Made by a program: the position numbers and the translations under genes. From Phaeovibrio sulfidiphilus (lineage in GTDB: Bacteria > Pseudomonadota > Alphaproteobacteria > Rhodospirillales > Rhodospirillaceae), in the NCBI RefSeq assembly GCF_014861485.1, contig NZ_JACZHT010000006.1:62001-126000 (forward strand): a DNA stretch of 64,000 nucleotides, given 5' to 3'. Positions 1 to 8,996 of this stretch are shown piece after piece. How positions within the stretch are numbered: the first letter of the stretch is position 1; every line of letters starts with the position of its first letter. Under the pieces are notes generated by a model, which was given only the letters and a program-made list of their open reading frames with translations, was not told the origin of the DNA and ran no database searches.

Positions 1-50
1 GGAACTCCCCCCGCCGCACCGCATCCCAGTACTGTGATCCGAAGAGACAT
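1..50 (-). CDS. MBL-fold metallo-hydrolase (N-terminal fragment, cut by window edge)
   Basis: Only the first 16 codons are visible: ATG at 50 reading MSLRITVLGCGAAGGV on the minus strand. The VTVLGCG-x2-GGV start is characteristic of PhnP-like metallo-beta-lactamase-fold hydrolases. In many alphaproteobacteria such a gene follows tatD. It begins 26 bases after the tatD stop in the same orientation, so it is probably the last visible member of the same operon. The identification rests on this short N-terminus and the context; the metal-binding motif lies outside the window. Confidence 0.7.
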   Translation of the reverse strand, partial: MSLRITVLGCGAAGGV

Positions 51-76
51 TCTTTCACCGGTTTCCTGCTGGCAGA

Positions 77-871
77 CTAGTGGCCTGCGGTCCGGGGACG
101 GCGCGCCTTCGTGAACAGACGGAAGAAGTTGTCCGTCGAGGCCCTGCGGAACTCCTCCATGTCCACACCCTTCAGCGTGGCGACCCGGGCTGCGGTAAAG
201 GCCGCGTAGGCCGGCTCGTTCCTCTCGCCCCGGTGAGGTACCGGCGTCAGGTAGGGCGCGTCCGTTTCCACCACAAGCCGGTCAAGAGGCACAGAGGGGA
301 TGATCTCGTGCAGGGAGCGGGCATTGGGGAAGGTCACCACCCCGGCGATGGAGAACAGAAGCCCCAGCTCCATGCCGACCTCGGCCAGAAGGGGCGAGCC
401 GCCGAAACAGTGGAGAACGGCCTTGAAGGGGCCTTTCTCGTACTCCTCGCGCAGGATGTCCGCCGTGTCCTGAATGGCATCACGCGAATGAATGGAAAGA
501 GGCAGGCCCGTTTCCCGCGCTGCGGCAATATGGACCCGAAACAGATGCTCCTGCACCTCTTTCGGGGCCCGCTTGTGGAAATAGTCGAGGCCGGTCTCAC
601 CGAAGCCGATCACCTTGGGGTGGTCGGCAAGGCGGATCAGCGTGTCCACCGTCACCTCGGGAGCCGTGTCCGCCTCGTTGGGGTGAATGCCGACGGTGCA
701 CCAGACATCGTCGAACCGCTCGGCAACGGCCAGGTTCCCGGGATGGCGGTCCAGGGTCACACCGATGGTGACCATGCTGCGCACGCCAACCGCGGCGGCG
801 CGGGAGATGACCGAGTCCAGATCCTCCACAAAGGGAGGGAAATCAAGATGGCAATGGGTATCCACCAGCAC
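77..871 (-). CDS. tatD: TatD family metal-dependent DNase
   Basis: 264 residues, the usual length for a cytoplasmic TatD-type TIM-barrel hydrolase. The family acts as a metal-dependent 3'-5' exonuclease or DNase. Visible metal ligands and motifs are HCH at residues 6-8, Glu92 in GFGETGLDY, His128 (SIHSR), His154 (VLHCF) and Asp204 (VETDAPY). The start is a GTG at 871 with an AAGG-type ribosome site about 8 bases upstream; a second GTG lies two codons in. It starts 24 bases after metG, which is the common metG-tatD arrangement. Exact substrate is not predictable; yabD/ycfH-type paralogues share all these motifs. Confidence 0.93.
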   Translation of the reverse strand: MLVDTHCHLDFPPFVEDLDSVISRAAAVGVRSMVTIGVTLDRHPGNLAVAERFDDVWCTVGIHPNEADTAPEVTVDTLIRLADHPKVIGFGETGLDYFHKRAPKEVQEHLFRVHIAAARETGLPLSIHSRDAIQDTADILREEYEKGPFKAVLHCFGGSPLLAEVGMELGLLFSIAGVVTFPNARSLHEIIPSVPLDRLVVETDAPYLTPVPHRGERNEPAYAAFTAARVATLKGVDMEEFRRASTDNFFRLFTKARRPRTAGH

Positions 872-895
872 GTTGTCGCCCTTTCCGGCTTCGGT

Positions 896-2458
896 TCACT
901 TCGTTTCCGCGCTTTCCGGATCCACGTAGCGGGGGAACACCCCGGCCGGGGCCGGAAGCTCGGTCCCCGGCACCAGGCGCACCGAGGGCTCCAGGGCCCC
1001 GAATGCCCGGGCATCGTCCTTGCAGGCAAGCTGGTCAAGAAGCCGGGCCGCCGCGTTTGGCGTGAACGGCTGCATCAGGATCGCGATCCGGCGGACCGTC
1101 TCCGCCAGCACATAGAGAACCGTTCCCATGCGCCCGGTGTCGGTCTTGCGCAGAACCCAGGGGGCCTGCCGGTCGATATAGGCATTGGCCTGGCGCACGA
1201 CAACCCAGATGGTCTCGAGGGCCTCGCCGAAGGCCTGACGGTCCAGCGCCGCACGGACCGCGGAGAGCATGGCCTGGGCCGCGCCCAGCATGACCTCGTC
1301 ATCCGGCGTGAACTCCAGAGGCTGGGGAACCTGTCCCCCGCAATTCTTGGCAATCATGGACAGGGACCGCTGGGCGAGGTTGCCCAGGTCGTTGGCCAGC
1401 TCGCTGTTCACGCGTCCCACCATGGCCCGGTGGGAGAAATCCCCGTCGTTTCCGAAGGGCACCTCCCGCATGAGGAAGTAGCGCACCGCGTCCAGCCCGT
1501 AGGTGTTGACCAGGTCCACCGGGTCGATGATGTTGCCCAGGCGCTTGGAGATCTTCTCCCCCTCGTTGGTCCACCAGCCGTGGGCGAAGACCCGCTTCGG
1601 GGGCTCCAGGTCGGCGGCCAGAAGGAAGGCAGGCCAGTAGACCGCATGGAAACGGACGATATCCTTGCCCACCATGTGGATGTCGGCGGGCCAGTAGCGG
1701 GCATAGTCACCGTCCTGCTCCGGGTAGCCGAGAGCGGTGATGTAGTTCGTCAGCGCATCCATCCAGACGTACATGACATGACGCTCGTCACCGGGGACGG
1801 GAACGCCCCAGGAGAAGGTCGTGCGCGATACGGACAGATCCGTCAGACCGCCCTCGACAAAGCGGATGATCTCGTTGCGGCGGCTTTCCGGGGCGATGAA
1901 ATCCGGGTGCGTCCGGTAGAACTCCAACAAGGGCTCCTGCCAGCGGGACAGGCGGAAAAAGTAGCTGGGCTCCTCGACCCACTCCACCACGGCGCCCGAG
2001 GGGGCCCGCTTCACACCGTCCGGTCCGGTCACCAGCTCGGTTTCCGTCACGAAGGCCTCGTCCGGGGTGGAGTACCAGCCCGCGTAGGATCCGAGATAGA
2101 TGTCCCCGCGCTCCACAAGCCGGTTCCACAGATCCTGACACGCCGTCTTGTGACGCGGCTCGGTCGTGCGGATAAAGTCGTCGGGCGTGTAGTTCATGAT
2201 GCCCAGAAGGGAGCGGAAGCTCTCGGACACCCGGTCCGTGAACGCCTGCGGCTCCATATCTGCCGCCCGGGCGGCGGCCTCGATCTTCTGCCCGTGCTCG
2301 TCGGTTCCCGTGAGGAAGCGCACGTCGAAGCCGTCCAGGCGCTTGAAACGCGCAAGGACATCACAGGCCAGGGTCGTGTAGGCGTGGCCGATATGCGGCT
2401 TGTCGTTCACGTAATAAATGGGGGTGGTGACATAGAAAGGGGGCCGGGAAACGGACAT
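896..2458 (-). CDS. metG: Methionyl-tRNA synthetase
   Basis: 520-residue class I aminoacyl-tRNA synthetase that charges tRNA-Met with methionine in the cytoplasm. The HIGH motif is at residues 22-25 (PHIGHAY). The KMSKS-equivalent is KISKR at about 302-306. The GTDEHG substrate-pocket motif is near residue 51, and WMDALTNY around 232 is typical of MetRS. No C-terminal EMAP/Trbp111-like tRNA-binding domain is present, and the insert lacks the CxxC zinc knuckles, as in the short alphaproteobacterial type. It sits 66 bases downstream of holB and 24 bases upstream of tatD, all on the minus strand. Confidence 0.97.
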   Translation of the reverse strand: MSVSRPPFYVTTPIYYVNDKPHIGHAYTTLACDVLARFKRLDGFDVRFLTGTDEHGQKIEAAARAADMEPQAFTDRVSESFRSLLGIMNYTPDDFIRTTEPRHKTACQDLWNRLVERGDIYLGSYAGWYSTPDEAFVTETELVTGPDGVKRAPSGAVVEWVEEPSYFFRLSRWQEPLLEFYRTHPDFIAPESRRNEIIRFVEGGLTDLSVSRTTFSWGVPVPGDERHVMYVWMDALTNYITALGYPEQDGDYARYWPADIHMVGKDIVRFHAVYWPAFLLAADLEPPKRVFAHGWWTNEGEKISKRLGNIIDPVDLVNTYGLDAVRYFLMREVPFGNDGDFSHRAMVGRVNSELANDLGNLAQRSLSMIAKNCGGQVPQPLEFTPDDEVMLGAAQAMLSAVRAALDRQAFGEALETIWVVVRQANAYIDRQAPWVLRKTDTGRMGTVLYVLAETVRRIAILMQPFTPNAAARLLDQLACKDDARAFGALEPSVRLVPGTELPAPAGVFPRYVDPESAETK

Positions 2459-2524
2459 CGGGGTGTCACTCCTAAAAGAACAGGACCGGCCAGGCCGGTG
2501 AAAACATGAGGGGCCGCGCGCCGC

Positions 2525-3610
2525 CTATCTCCGAAGGTCCGGAGCACCGGCCCCGGCAGGGCCCGACGCCAGGGTCCGTCCGATCAGGTGGAACACCGAA
2601 AGCACCGTCTGCTTCCGGTCGAGGTGAAGGGCGCGGGCCTTCCTGAAAAGGGTGCCGGTGTTTTCCCACACATCGACCCACTGATCAAGGGGGGCGGCCT
2701 CAAGGAAGTGTTGCCAGATGCGGTCTTCGTCACCGGCCCGGGCGCTGGCGCCAGACGCGTCGCCTGCCCCACTGCGGGCCAGGCGGGCCAGCCACCAGGG
2801 CAGAAGATCGGACAGGGCATCGAAAAGCTCCTGCTTTTTCGCAACCGCCTCGCCGAGCTCGTGGAGGGCCGCGGTCGGAAAGGCGGGCGCGGAGCGAAGA
2901 AGCTCGAGAACCTTTTCCCAGTCGTCCAGGTGGGCCGACAGGGCGAGAGCGCGACCGATGCTCCCCTCGGCCAGGCCCGCCAGAACCGCACGCTTGCGGG
3001 GATCGAGCCCCGGAAGGTGGCGGGCAAACAGGCTCTCCATGGCCTGGGGAGGCAGGGGCTTCAGGGTCAGGGTCCGGACCCGGGAGCGAATCGTGGGCAG
3101 AAGACGCCCCGCGTTGTGCGACACCAGCAGAAGGGCGCACCGGGGCGGCGGCTCTTCCAGGACTTTCAGCAGAGCGTTGGCGCTGGAGGTGTTCATGGTC
3201 TCGGCCTCGTCCACGATCACCACCCGCCAGCCTCCCTCGGCCGACGACAGGGACAGGAATTCGCCGACCGCCCGAACAGACTCAACGTCGATGGTCTCGC
3301 TGCGCCGGGACGGGTCGCTTTTCATCGCGCCGCGCTCCACCACCAGGAGGTTCCCGTGGGTCCGGCCGCGCACCCGCACGAAGACGGGATCCGTTTCGGG
3401 GATATCAAGGGTGGTGGCCCGCTCGCCGTGGGCCAGAAGGGCCCGCGCCATGCGGTAGGCCAGCGTGGCCTTGCCCACGCCGGCGGGACCGGCCAGCAGC
3501 CAGCCGTGAGCCATCCGGCCGCTGGCCAGGGCGGCCAGAAACGTGGCTTCCGCGTCGGCGTGGCCCAGAAGGTCCGTGGTCTCGAAGGGCTGGGGAAATC
3601 CGGTGCTCAC
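2525..3610 (-). CDS. holB: DNA polymerase III delta' subunit
   Basis: 361 residues from a GTG start that overlaps the tmk stop as GTGA (3607-3610). An open frame continues upstream inside tmk, but the overlap start is far more plausible. HolB is the delta' subunit of the clamp-loader complex, which loads the sliding clamp onto primed DNA. An AAA+ fold is visible: Walker A-like GPAGVGKAT at about 41-49, a VIVDEAE Walker-B-like segment, NALLKVLEEPP, and a sensor/arginine-finger-like IRSRVRTL (the usual SRC is SRV here). The tmk-holB pairing is widely conserved and supports the call. Confidence 0.93.
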   Translation of the reverse strand: MSTGFPQPFETTDLLGHADAEATFLAALASGRMAHGWLLAGPAGVGKATLAYRMARALLAHGERATTLDIPETDPVFVRVRGRTHGNLLVVERGAMKSDPSRRSETIDVESVRAVGEFLSLSSAEGGWRVVIVDEAETMNTSSANALLKVLEEPPPRCALLLVSHNAGRLLPTIRSRVRTLTLKPLPPQAMESLFARHLPGLDPRKRAVLAGLAEGSIGRALALSAHLDDWEKVLELLRSAPAFPTAALHELGEAVAKKQELFDALSDLLPWWLARLARSGAGDASGASARAGDEDRIWQHFLEAAPLDQWVDVWENTGTLFRKARALHLDRKQTVLSVFHLIGRTLASGPAGAGAPDLRR

Positions 3611-4386
3611 GAGCCGGGCTCCCCTTCCTCCAGCTCGGGAAAGGCCGCCCTCACGTGGCCCAGGAGACGGCACAGGAGCTCGTCCTCACCACACCGCGCG
3701 TCCTCGATGCGGACACGGTCCGGGTCCGAGCGGGCGATCGCCAGAAAACCGTCGCGGACCCGCTCGTGGAAGGTCAGATCCATCTGCTCGTAGCGGTTCT
3801 CCCGGGCGGAGGGGGACGCAGTCTCCCTGCCCTGCCCGCCCGGCTGTCCGGTTTCGGGGCGTTGCGCGGCCTGGTCCCCCTGCTCCCGGGTTCGGGTGCG
3901 GGCCAGGCCGTCCCGGATCGGAAGGTCCAAAAGAAGGGTCAGGTCCGGCATGAGCCCGTTGCAGGCAAACTGATGCAGGGCCCGGAGGTCACCGGTGTCC
4001 AGGCCATGCCCCCAGCCCTGATAGGCCAGCGTGGAATCCACAAAACGGTCGCACACGACCCAGATCCCGGCCGCAAGGGCGGGCTCGATCGTGCGCAGGA
4101 CGTGGTCGCGGCGTGCGGCGGTGTGGAGCAGGGCCTCCGTGCGGTCATCCCAGCGTTCCCCGGGGCCGCAGACCAGAAGGGACCGGATGGTTTCCGCACC
4201 CGGAGATCCGCCCGGCTCCCGCGTTGCCAGGGCCTGCACAGGTTGCCCCGCGATCCGGAAACGGGTCTGGAGGGCGTTGACCAGACGGGCGCGCTGGGTC
4301 GTTTTCCCGGCGCCCTCCCCGCCTTCCAGAGTGATAAAACGGCCCCGCATCACCGAACGGGGCCGTGCTGTCTGTGGGGTGTCCAT
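3607..4386 (-). CDS. tmk: Thymidylate kinase
   Basis: 259 residues; phosphorylates dTMP to dTDP in dTTP synthesis. The P-loop GGEGAGKTTQ lies near residues 22-31, followed by TREPGGSPGAE and the DR-x2-DSTLAYQG substrate motif. It is longer than the usual 205-220 residues. There is an N-terminal extension (an internal Met at codon 13, base 4350, is an alternative start) and a Gln/Gly-rich insertion around residues 173-195 (GDQAAQRPETGQPGGQGRE) in the LID region. The ATG at 4386 is 4 bases after the carboxypeptidase stop, and the stop overlaps the holB start, so translation is probably coupled through three genes. Confidence 0.95.
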   Translation of the reverse strand: MDTPQTARPRSVMRGRFITLEGGEGAGKTTQRARLVNALQTRFRIAGQPVQALATREPGGSPGAETIRSLLVCGPGERWDDRTEALLHTAARRDHVLRTIEPALAAGIWVVCDRFVDSTLAYQGWGHGLDTGDLRALHQFACNGLMPDLTLLLDLPIRDGLARTRTREQGDQAAQRPETGQPGGQGRETASPSARENRYEQMDLTFHERVRDGFLAIARSDPDRVRIEDARCGEDELLCRLLGHVRAAFPELEEGEPGS

Positions 4387-4390
4387 CCGC

Positions 4391-5623
4391 TCAGGACGCT
4401 TCCGGTGCCGGCTCGGAGAAGACTTTCCCGATCATCCGGTCGAACATCATGGTGAGCGTGCGTCCGAAACGGCCCGCCCAGCCCAGCTTGTCCACGCTTT
4501 CCCCGGCCAGCAGGGGGAAGCTCATGGTCACCATCTCCGGGCTTTCCAGATAGAGGGTTGCGACCGGCGTGCCCTTTTCCACAGGCGCGCTGAGGGGCCC
4601 GTCGTAGACGACCTTCATGGTCATCTCGCGGGTGGCGTTGCGCGGCAGGGTGATCTGCAGGCGCTGGTTCAGCACCAGGGGAACGGTTTTGCGGTCGCCC
4701 ATCCAGACCTCGGCCTGCGACAGGGGGACACCGGCGTCAAACAGCTCGACGTTCTCGAAGTTCCGGAAGGCCCAGCTCATGAGGCGCTCCGCCTCTTCCG
4801 AGCGCTCCTTGATGGAGGCAAGGCCGTTGACCACCATGATCACCCGGCGGTTGCCCTGTTTGGCCGAGGCGGTCAGGCCGTACCCGGCGGCCGCCGTGTG
4901 GCCGGTCTTCAGGCCGTCCGCACCGATGTTCCGGTAAAGGAGCGGGTTGCGGTTGTGCTGGGTGATGCCGTTGTGGGTGAACTCGGTCTCCGAGTAGTAG
5001 TGATAGTACTCGGGGAAATTGTTGATGATCGCCCGCGCCAGCGTGGCCAGATCACGGGCCGTGGTGTAGTGCTCCGGGTTCGGCAGGCCGGTGGAGTTCA
5101 CAAAGTTCGAGGCGGTGAGGCCGATCTCGCGGCTCTTGCGGGTCATGGCCCGGGAGAAGGCATCCTCGTCGCCGGCAAGCCCTTCCGCGATCACGATACA
5201 GGCGTCATTTCCGGACTGGATGATGATGCCCCGCAGAAGATCCTCGACGCTGGCCGTGGAGTTGAGCGGCAGGAACATGGTGGAGCCGCCGCTTGCGGAT
5301 CCGCCGGTTCGCCAGGCGTTCTCGCTGACGGGCAACTGGTCGGTGAGCGACAGGGAGCCGTCCTTGAGCCGCTCGAACACCATGTAGGCGGTCATGAGCT
5401 TGCTCATGGACGAGGGGGCCATCTGCTCGTCGGCGTTTTTCTCGAACATCACCGATCCGGTCTGGGCGTCCAGCAAAATGGCGAAGGGTGCCTTGGTCTC
5501 GAACGTCTGGGCCCGGGCCGGGGGTGCCACTGCCACAGCAGAGGCCAGCACCCCGACAAGCAACGCCAGGGACGGAAAAAGGGAACGGCGGCGGGCGGGG
5601 GAGGTTTCAGGTGCGAAACTCAC
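4391..5623 (-). CDS. D-alanyl-D-alanine carboxypeptidase (DacA/PBP5-6 type)
   Basis: 410 residues from a GTG start with AAGGAT about 8 bases upstream. A signal peptide is present: basic RRR at 11-13, a hydrophobic core at about 16-33, and cleavage likely after ARA near residue 38. All three penicillin-binding motifs are seen: SMSK (Ser72, Lys75), SGN at 136-138 and KTG at 238-240. The enzyme removes the terminal D-Ala of peptidoglycan pentapeptides in the periplasm. The C-terminal roughly 110 residues form the all-beta PBP5-type domain (VPLVL, DGPLSAPVEKG). It lies between rlpA and tmk in the same transcription unit. Which dac paralogue it is cannot be decided. Confidence 0.94.
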   Translation of the reverse strand: MSFAPETSPARRRSLFPSLALLVGVLASAVAVAPPARAQTFETKAPFAILLDAQTGSVMFEKNADEQMAPSSMSKLMTAYMVFERLKDGSLSLTDQLPVSENAWRTGGSASGGSTMFLPLNSTASVEDLLRGIIIQSGNDACIVIAEGLAGDEDAFSRAMTRKSREIGLTASNFVNSTGLPNPEHYTTARDLATLARAIINNFPEYYHYYSETEFTHNGITQHNRNPLLYRNIGADGLKTGHTAAAGYGLTASAKQGNRRVIMVVNGLASIKERSEEAERLMSWAFRNFENVELFDAGVPLSQAEVWMGDRKTVPLVLNQRLQITLPRNATREMTMKVVYDGPLSAPVEKGTPVATLYLESPEMVTMSFPLLAGESVDKLGWAGRFGRTLTMMFDRMIGKVFSEPAPEAS

Positions 5624-5667
5624 GGTGATATCCTTGATGCTGGATGCGAAACGAAACCGGAAGGGCG

Positions 5668-6585
5668 TCAGTCTGTCATGATCCGCGCATCCGGGTAGCC
5701 CGCGACGCGAACGTGCGAGAGAACCCTCTGCGCGTCGGCGGTGCTCTCGAAGGGGCCCAGACGGACGCGGTAAAGGCTATGATCCCCGAAACGCCCCTCG
5801 CTCACAAGAGAGTTTCCAAGGCTTCCCAGGCTCCGGCTCAATCTTTCCGCGTTTTCCCGGCTGGCGAACGCACCGACCTGAATCCAGGAGAGCCCCGCAC
5901 GCTCGAGGACGGCGTTGGCCACCGTGCGGGCCGCGGTCTCGACGGCGCGCGGACGGTCTGCCTGCGAAGGCCAGGGCGACGACACTGTGACCGGGCCCGT
6001 TACAGGGCCGCTGCGCCCCCCCATGGCCTGAACCTTGGCCGCCCGGCTCTCGGCCGCCAGGATGCGGACCCGGACCCGGGTGGTCCCCTTGTTCACAAAC
6101 CCCAGGGAGTGGGCGGCACCTTTGGACAGATCGATCACCCGATCGTTGGCGAAGGGGCCCCGGTCATTGATCCGCACTGTGATGGAGCGCCCGTTGTCCA
6201 GGTTGGTTACCCGCGCGATGGAGGGCATGGGCAGCGTGGGGTGGGCCGCGGATATGTCGTGCTGGTTGAAGATCTCGCCGTTGGCGGTTGTTTTTCCATG
6301 AAAACCAGGGCCGTACCAGCTTGCGATCCCGGTCCGGTCATAGGTGTAGTCCTCCCGGGGATGGTACCAGCGGCCGTTGATCTGGTAGGGGCGCCCGACC
6401 TTGTAGGCCCCCGCACCCGAGGGTTTGGAGACCTTGGGGGCGCACCCCGCACACAGGGCTGCGACGGCAAGGCACACCGCGGCGAATGCGCGGACACTCC
6501 CGGCGCGCGGCGCGCACGGTCCGGAGGCTCCGTCCGTTACGGACAGGCCGGCACCCCGGGTCGGACAGGCGCGCGCTGCCGTCAT
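5668..6585 (-). CDS. rlpA: RlpA-like septal lipoprotein (DPBB and SPOR domains)
   Basis: 305 residues. A basic N-terminal region (about 1-32) precedes a hydrophobic stretch ending LCAGC near residue 48, a probable but imperfect lipobox. The double-psi beta-barrel domain (about 82-175) carries GIASWYGPGFHGKTTANGE and the VRINDRGPF motif with the conserved Asp typical of RlpA glycan hydrolases. The last roughly 70 residues (IQVGAFASRENAERL to the end) are a SPOR domain that binds denuded septal glycan. The start ATG overlaps the stop of the upstream lytic transglycosylase as ATGA (6582-6585), and dacA-type follows 44 bases later, so this is a cell-wall sub-cluster. Confidence 0.93.
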   Translation of the reverse strand: MTAARACPTRGAGLSVTDGASGPCAPRAGSVRAFAAVCLAVAALCAGCAPKVSKPSGAGAYKVGRPYQINGRWYHPREDYTYDRTGIASWYGPGFHGKTTANGEIFNQHDISAAHPTLPMPSIARVTNLDNGRSITVRINDRGPFANDRVIDLSKGAAHSLGFVNKGTTRVRVRILAAESRAAKVQAMGGRSGPVTGPVTVSSPWPSQADRPRAVETAARTVANAVLERAGLSWIQVGAFASRENAERLSRSLGSLGNSLVSEGRFGDHSLYRVRLGPFESTADAQRVLSHVRVAGYPDARIMTD

Positions 6586-7844
6586 CTCACTCTCAGGGCC
6601 AGAAGCAGGCTTTCATCCGGGTAGCCGTCGGCCACAAGACCCCGGGACGCCTGGTAGTGGCGGATGGCCAGACGGGTCCGGGCGCCGATCAGGCCATCCG
6701 GCTGTCCCGCATCAAAGCCACGTGCGTTGAGAAGCTCCTGAATTTCCATGATTTCCGTCAGCCTCAGGGACCGGTCCGTGTCGGGAAACGGCTGATGCAG
6801 CGCCGTGGAGACACCGCTCACCCGGTCGCTCAGATATCCGGCGGCGAGGGCGTAGTTAATGGAGCGGTTCCACTTCAGGAGGATATCGAAATTCTCGTAC
6901 ACAAGAAACGCCGGCCCCCTGTAGCCCGAGGGAACCAGGATCGCAGCCGGCGTGGACGGGTTCTCGGGGATCGCGCCGCCGGACGCCAGGCGGACGCCAA
7001 GGGCGGACCACTCGGCCACCGTGGCCCGACCGCCCAGATCGGTGCGGCTGTAGTCGAAGCTTGGCGGCAGGACCACCTCCCGTCCCCAGGGGAGGGAGCG
7101 GTTCCAGCCCAGTGCGCCCAGGTAGTTGGCGCCGGAGGCAAGGGCATCGGAAACGCTGTTCCAGGGGTCCAGCCAGCCGTCCCCGTCTCCGTCCACCGCA
7201 TACGCAAGGAACGTCGAGGGCATGAACTGGGTCTGCCCCATGGCGCCGGCCCAGGATCCGATCATGTTCGAGGCCTGAACGTGTCCGCCGTCCAGGATGC
7301 GCAGGGCGTCAAACAGCTGGCTCTTGAAAAAGGCCCCCCGCCGCCCGTCATAGGCCAGGGTGGCCAGGGTATCGATAATGGGGGTGGAGCCGATGTTCTC
7401 GCCGAAATTGCTTTCGAGCCCCCACAGGGCAACAAGAATGCCTGCGGGAACGCCATACTCGCGCTGGAGGCGGTTCAGCAGGGACTGGTGCTCGGAAATC
7501 TTCTCAAGGGCCTTCACAACACGGCTTTCCGGCACAATGAGGCGGAAATAGTCGCCGGTGGTGCGCGAGAACTCGGGCTGGCGGGTGTCCTTTTCGACGG
7601 ACGAGGGCAGATACTCCGCCCTGGCCAGAACAGTCTCCACCGTGGCAGGGGAAATCCCCGCCTGAAGGGCCTCGGCTTTCACGGCCCGAAGCCAGGTGCG
7701 GAAGCCCTGTTCTGAGCCGGCGATGTTCGGCTCCGCGCCCAAGGGAGCGCCGGTGTTCGCCCGCGGAGACTGGGAGCAGGCCGGAAACACCAGCAGCGCG
7801 GAGGCAACGAGAATCGAGGGAACCAGAAATCCGGGACGAAGCAT
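6582..7844 (-). CDS. MltB-family lytic murein transglycosylase
   Basis: 420 residues from the ATG at 7844, which has a GGCAAGAAAG ribosome site; the open frame extends further upstream but without protein-like sequence. A lipobox-like VFPAC with Cys23 suggests an outer-membrane lipoprotein. The SLT_2 (MltB) domain spans about 45-340 with catalytic Glu144 in WGLESNFG, followed by GAMGQTQFMPSTF and DGDGDGWLDPWNS. A C-terminal PG_binding_1 domain (about 355-420, LLNARGFDAGQPDGLIG) should bind peptidoglycan. The enzyme cleaves the MurNAc-GlcNAc bond to give 1,6-anhydro ends. It is the first gene of the eight-gene minus-strand run. Confidence 0.93.
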   Translation of the reverse strand: MLRPGFLVPSILVASALLVFPACSQSPRANTGAPLGAEPNIAGSEQGFRTWLRAVKAEALQAGISPATVETVLARAEYLPSSVEKDTRQPEFSRTTGDYFRLIVPESRVVKALEKISEHQSLLNRLQREYGVPAGILVALWGLESNFGENIGSTPIIDTLATLAYDGRRGAFFKSQLFDALRILDGGHVQASNMIGSWAGAMGQTQFMPSTFLAYAVDGDGDGWLDPWNSVSDALASGANYLGALGWNRSLPWGREVVLPPSFDYSRTDLGGRATVAEWSALGVRLASGGAIPENPSTPAAILVPSGYRGPAFLVYENFDILLKWNRSINYALAAGYLSDRVSGVSTALHQPFPDTDRSLRLTEIMEIQELLNARGFDAGQPDGLIGARTRLAIRHYQASRGLVADGYPDESLLLALRVR

Positions 7845-8063
7845 CTTTCTTGCCGACCTTTGTCTGTGCGGAGTTTTGAGAATTACACCAAACGGGAGCC
7901 CCTGTCCAGGGGGCAACCGAGGGGGAGTCCCTCCCCTCCCGCGCAAGGCCCCCGGAGTGCCCGAATGCGGCTGAACCGGCTCCGCTCCCTTTCCCCGGGA
8001 CAGTGCGGCGGAGCCAGAGGCCGGGACGCACGTGCGTCGCTCCAACCGCCGCCGGAATGCGAA

Positions 8064-8087
8064 AGGGCCCCCTGATCCGGGGGCCCT
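8064..8087 (-). terminator. Rho-independent terminator downstream of the 8112-8864 gene
   Basis: A perfect 9-bp stem (AGGGCCCCC / GGGGGCCCT) with a 6-base loop. On the minus strand it is followed by a short TTTC tract. It lies 25 bases after the stop at 8112 and would separate this gene from the mltB-like operon. Confidence 0.7.
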
Positions 8088-8111
8088 CCTGAGGCTGGCG
8101 CTGTGCGCCGT

Positions 8112-8864
8112 CTAGTGTCGGGACAGTCCGCCAAGGGGCTGGTGGCGGGGGTCCGAAAGCTGGTGGGCCGGCATGAGGGACAGTCCCTCGCTGCGAACGG
8201 CTCCCGGCCGGCGGGGCGACGCCGGTGCCGCCACCGAGTTGAACGGCAGGCGCGGCAGGCGACGCAGGCTGGAGGCCTTGTCCCCGAGACCGCTGGTCTC
8301 CGCCAGGGCGGCCAGCCCGCGGATGGCGTCGGCCCGGTTCTCGAGGACGCTCTCCACCGCACGGGACGCGGCCTCCCGAAGGGTCTGGAGGGCGGCTTCC
8401 AGGCGTGCGTTCGCATCGCTCAGGGCCTTGCGCTCCTCTTCCCAGGCCCGCGCCGCATCCATCAGCATCATGAGTTCCTGCTGCAGCAGATCAACCGCGT
8501 CCGGATCGAGGGGTGTCCCCTCGCCCTGCCCGGCCTCCGGCGCGGGAACAGGCGCGAGCGCCGTCGTTCCCGCGAACGCACCGACCCGAACGGCGAGAGC
8601 CTGCCAGTACAGGGCCCGCGATCCGGCTTCGGGAAGAAGCCCGCACTTTTTCAGGGCCTCGAGGCCGCATTCCGAGCGGTAGAGCCGCCCGAGAATCGGC
8701 GGAAGGCAGCAGGCGATTTCCGACTCCGTCAGACCCTCGCACACGTCCTTCCAGATACGCAGGGTAAGAGGAGCCTCAAGGCAGCCCAGGTTTGTGCCTG
8801 CAGTGAGGACCTTGACGAATCGCTCCTCGAGACGGGTAAGGGACGTTGACGAAGACTCGGTCAT
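8112..8864 (-). CDS. Hypothetical protein with coiled-coil region
   Basis: 250 residues from the ATG at 8864, which has GAGG 5 bases upstream; an in-frame codon 19 codons earlier is possible but has no visible ribosome site. I do not recognise the family. The N-terminal half looks helical (RLEERFVKVLTAGTNLG, LTESEIACCLPPILGRLYRS). Residues about 115-180 (LLQQELMMLMDAARAWEEE onward) form a likely coiled coil. The C-terminus is Pro/Arg/Ser-rich and probably disordered. There is no signal peptide or membrane segment, so it is probably cytoplasmic. It is divergently transcribed from the TPR-sulfotransferase gene and followed by its own terminator. Confidence 0.7.
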   Translation of the reverse strand: MTESSSTSLTRLEERFVKVLTAGTNLGCLEAPLTLRIWKDVCEGLTESEIACCLPPILGRLYRSECGLEALKKCGLLPEAGSRALYWQALAVRVGAFAGTTALAPVPAPEAGQGEGTPLDPDAVDLLQQELMMLMDAARAWEEERKALSDANARLEAALQTLREAASRAVESVLENRADAIRGLAALAETSGLGDKASSLRRLPRLPFNSVAAPASPRRPGAVRSEGLSLMPAHQLSDPRHQPLGGLSRH

Positions 8865-8996
8865 GGGAACCTCAACGAAAACAAAATTATCAAGATTGAC
8901 GGTTGCCCTCGGGCCCGCCACTTCGCAAAGTGTATGCGGGTTATCCTTTCAGAAGCCTTAACGTTGAAGATACTGATCCCGGAGGAAAAATTCACA

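Noticed and set aside
80-2509. A long open frame on the plus strand opposite tatD and metG
   Set aside because: It is antisense to two well-identified genes and has the Gly/Arg/His-rich composition produced by high-GC third positions. It has no domain-like sequence.
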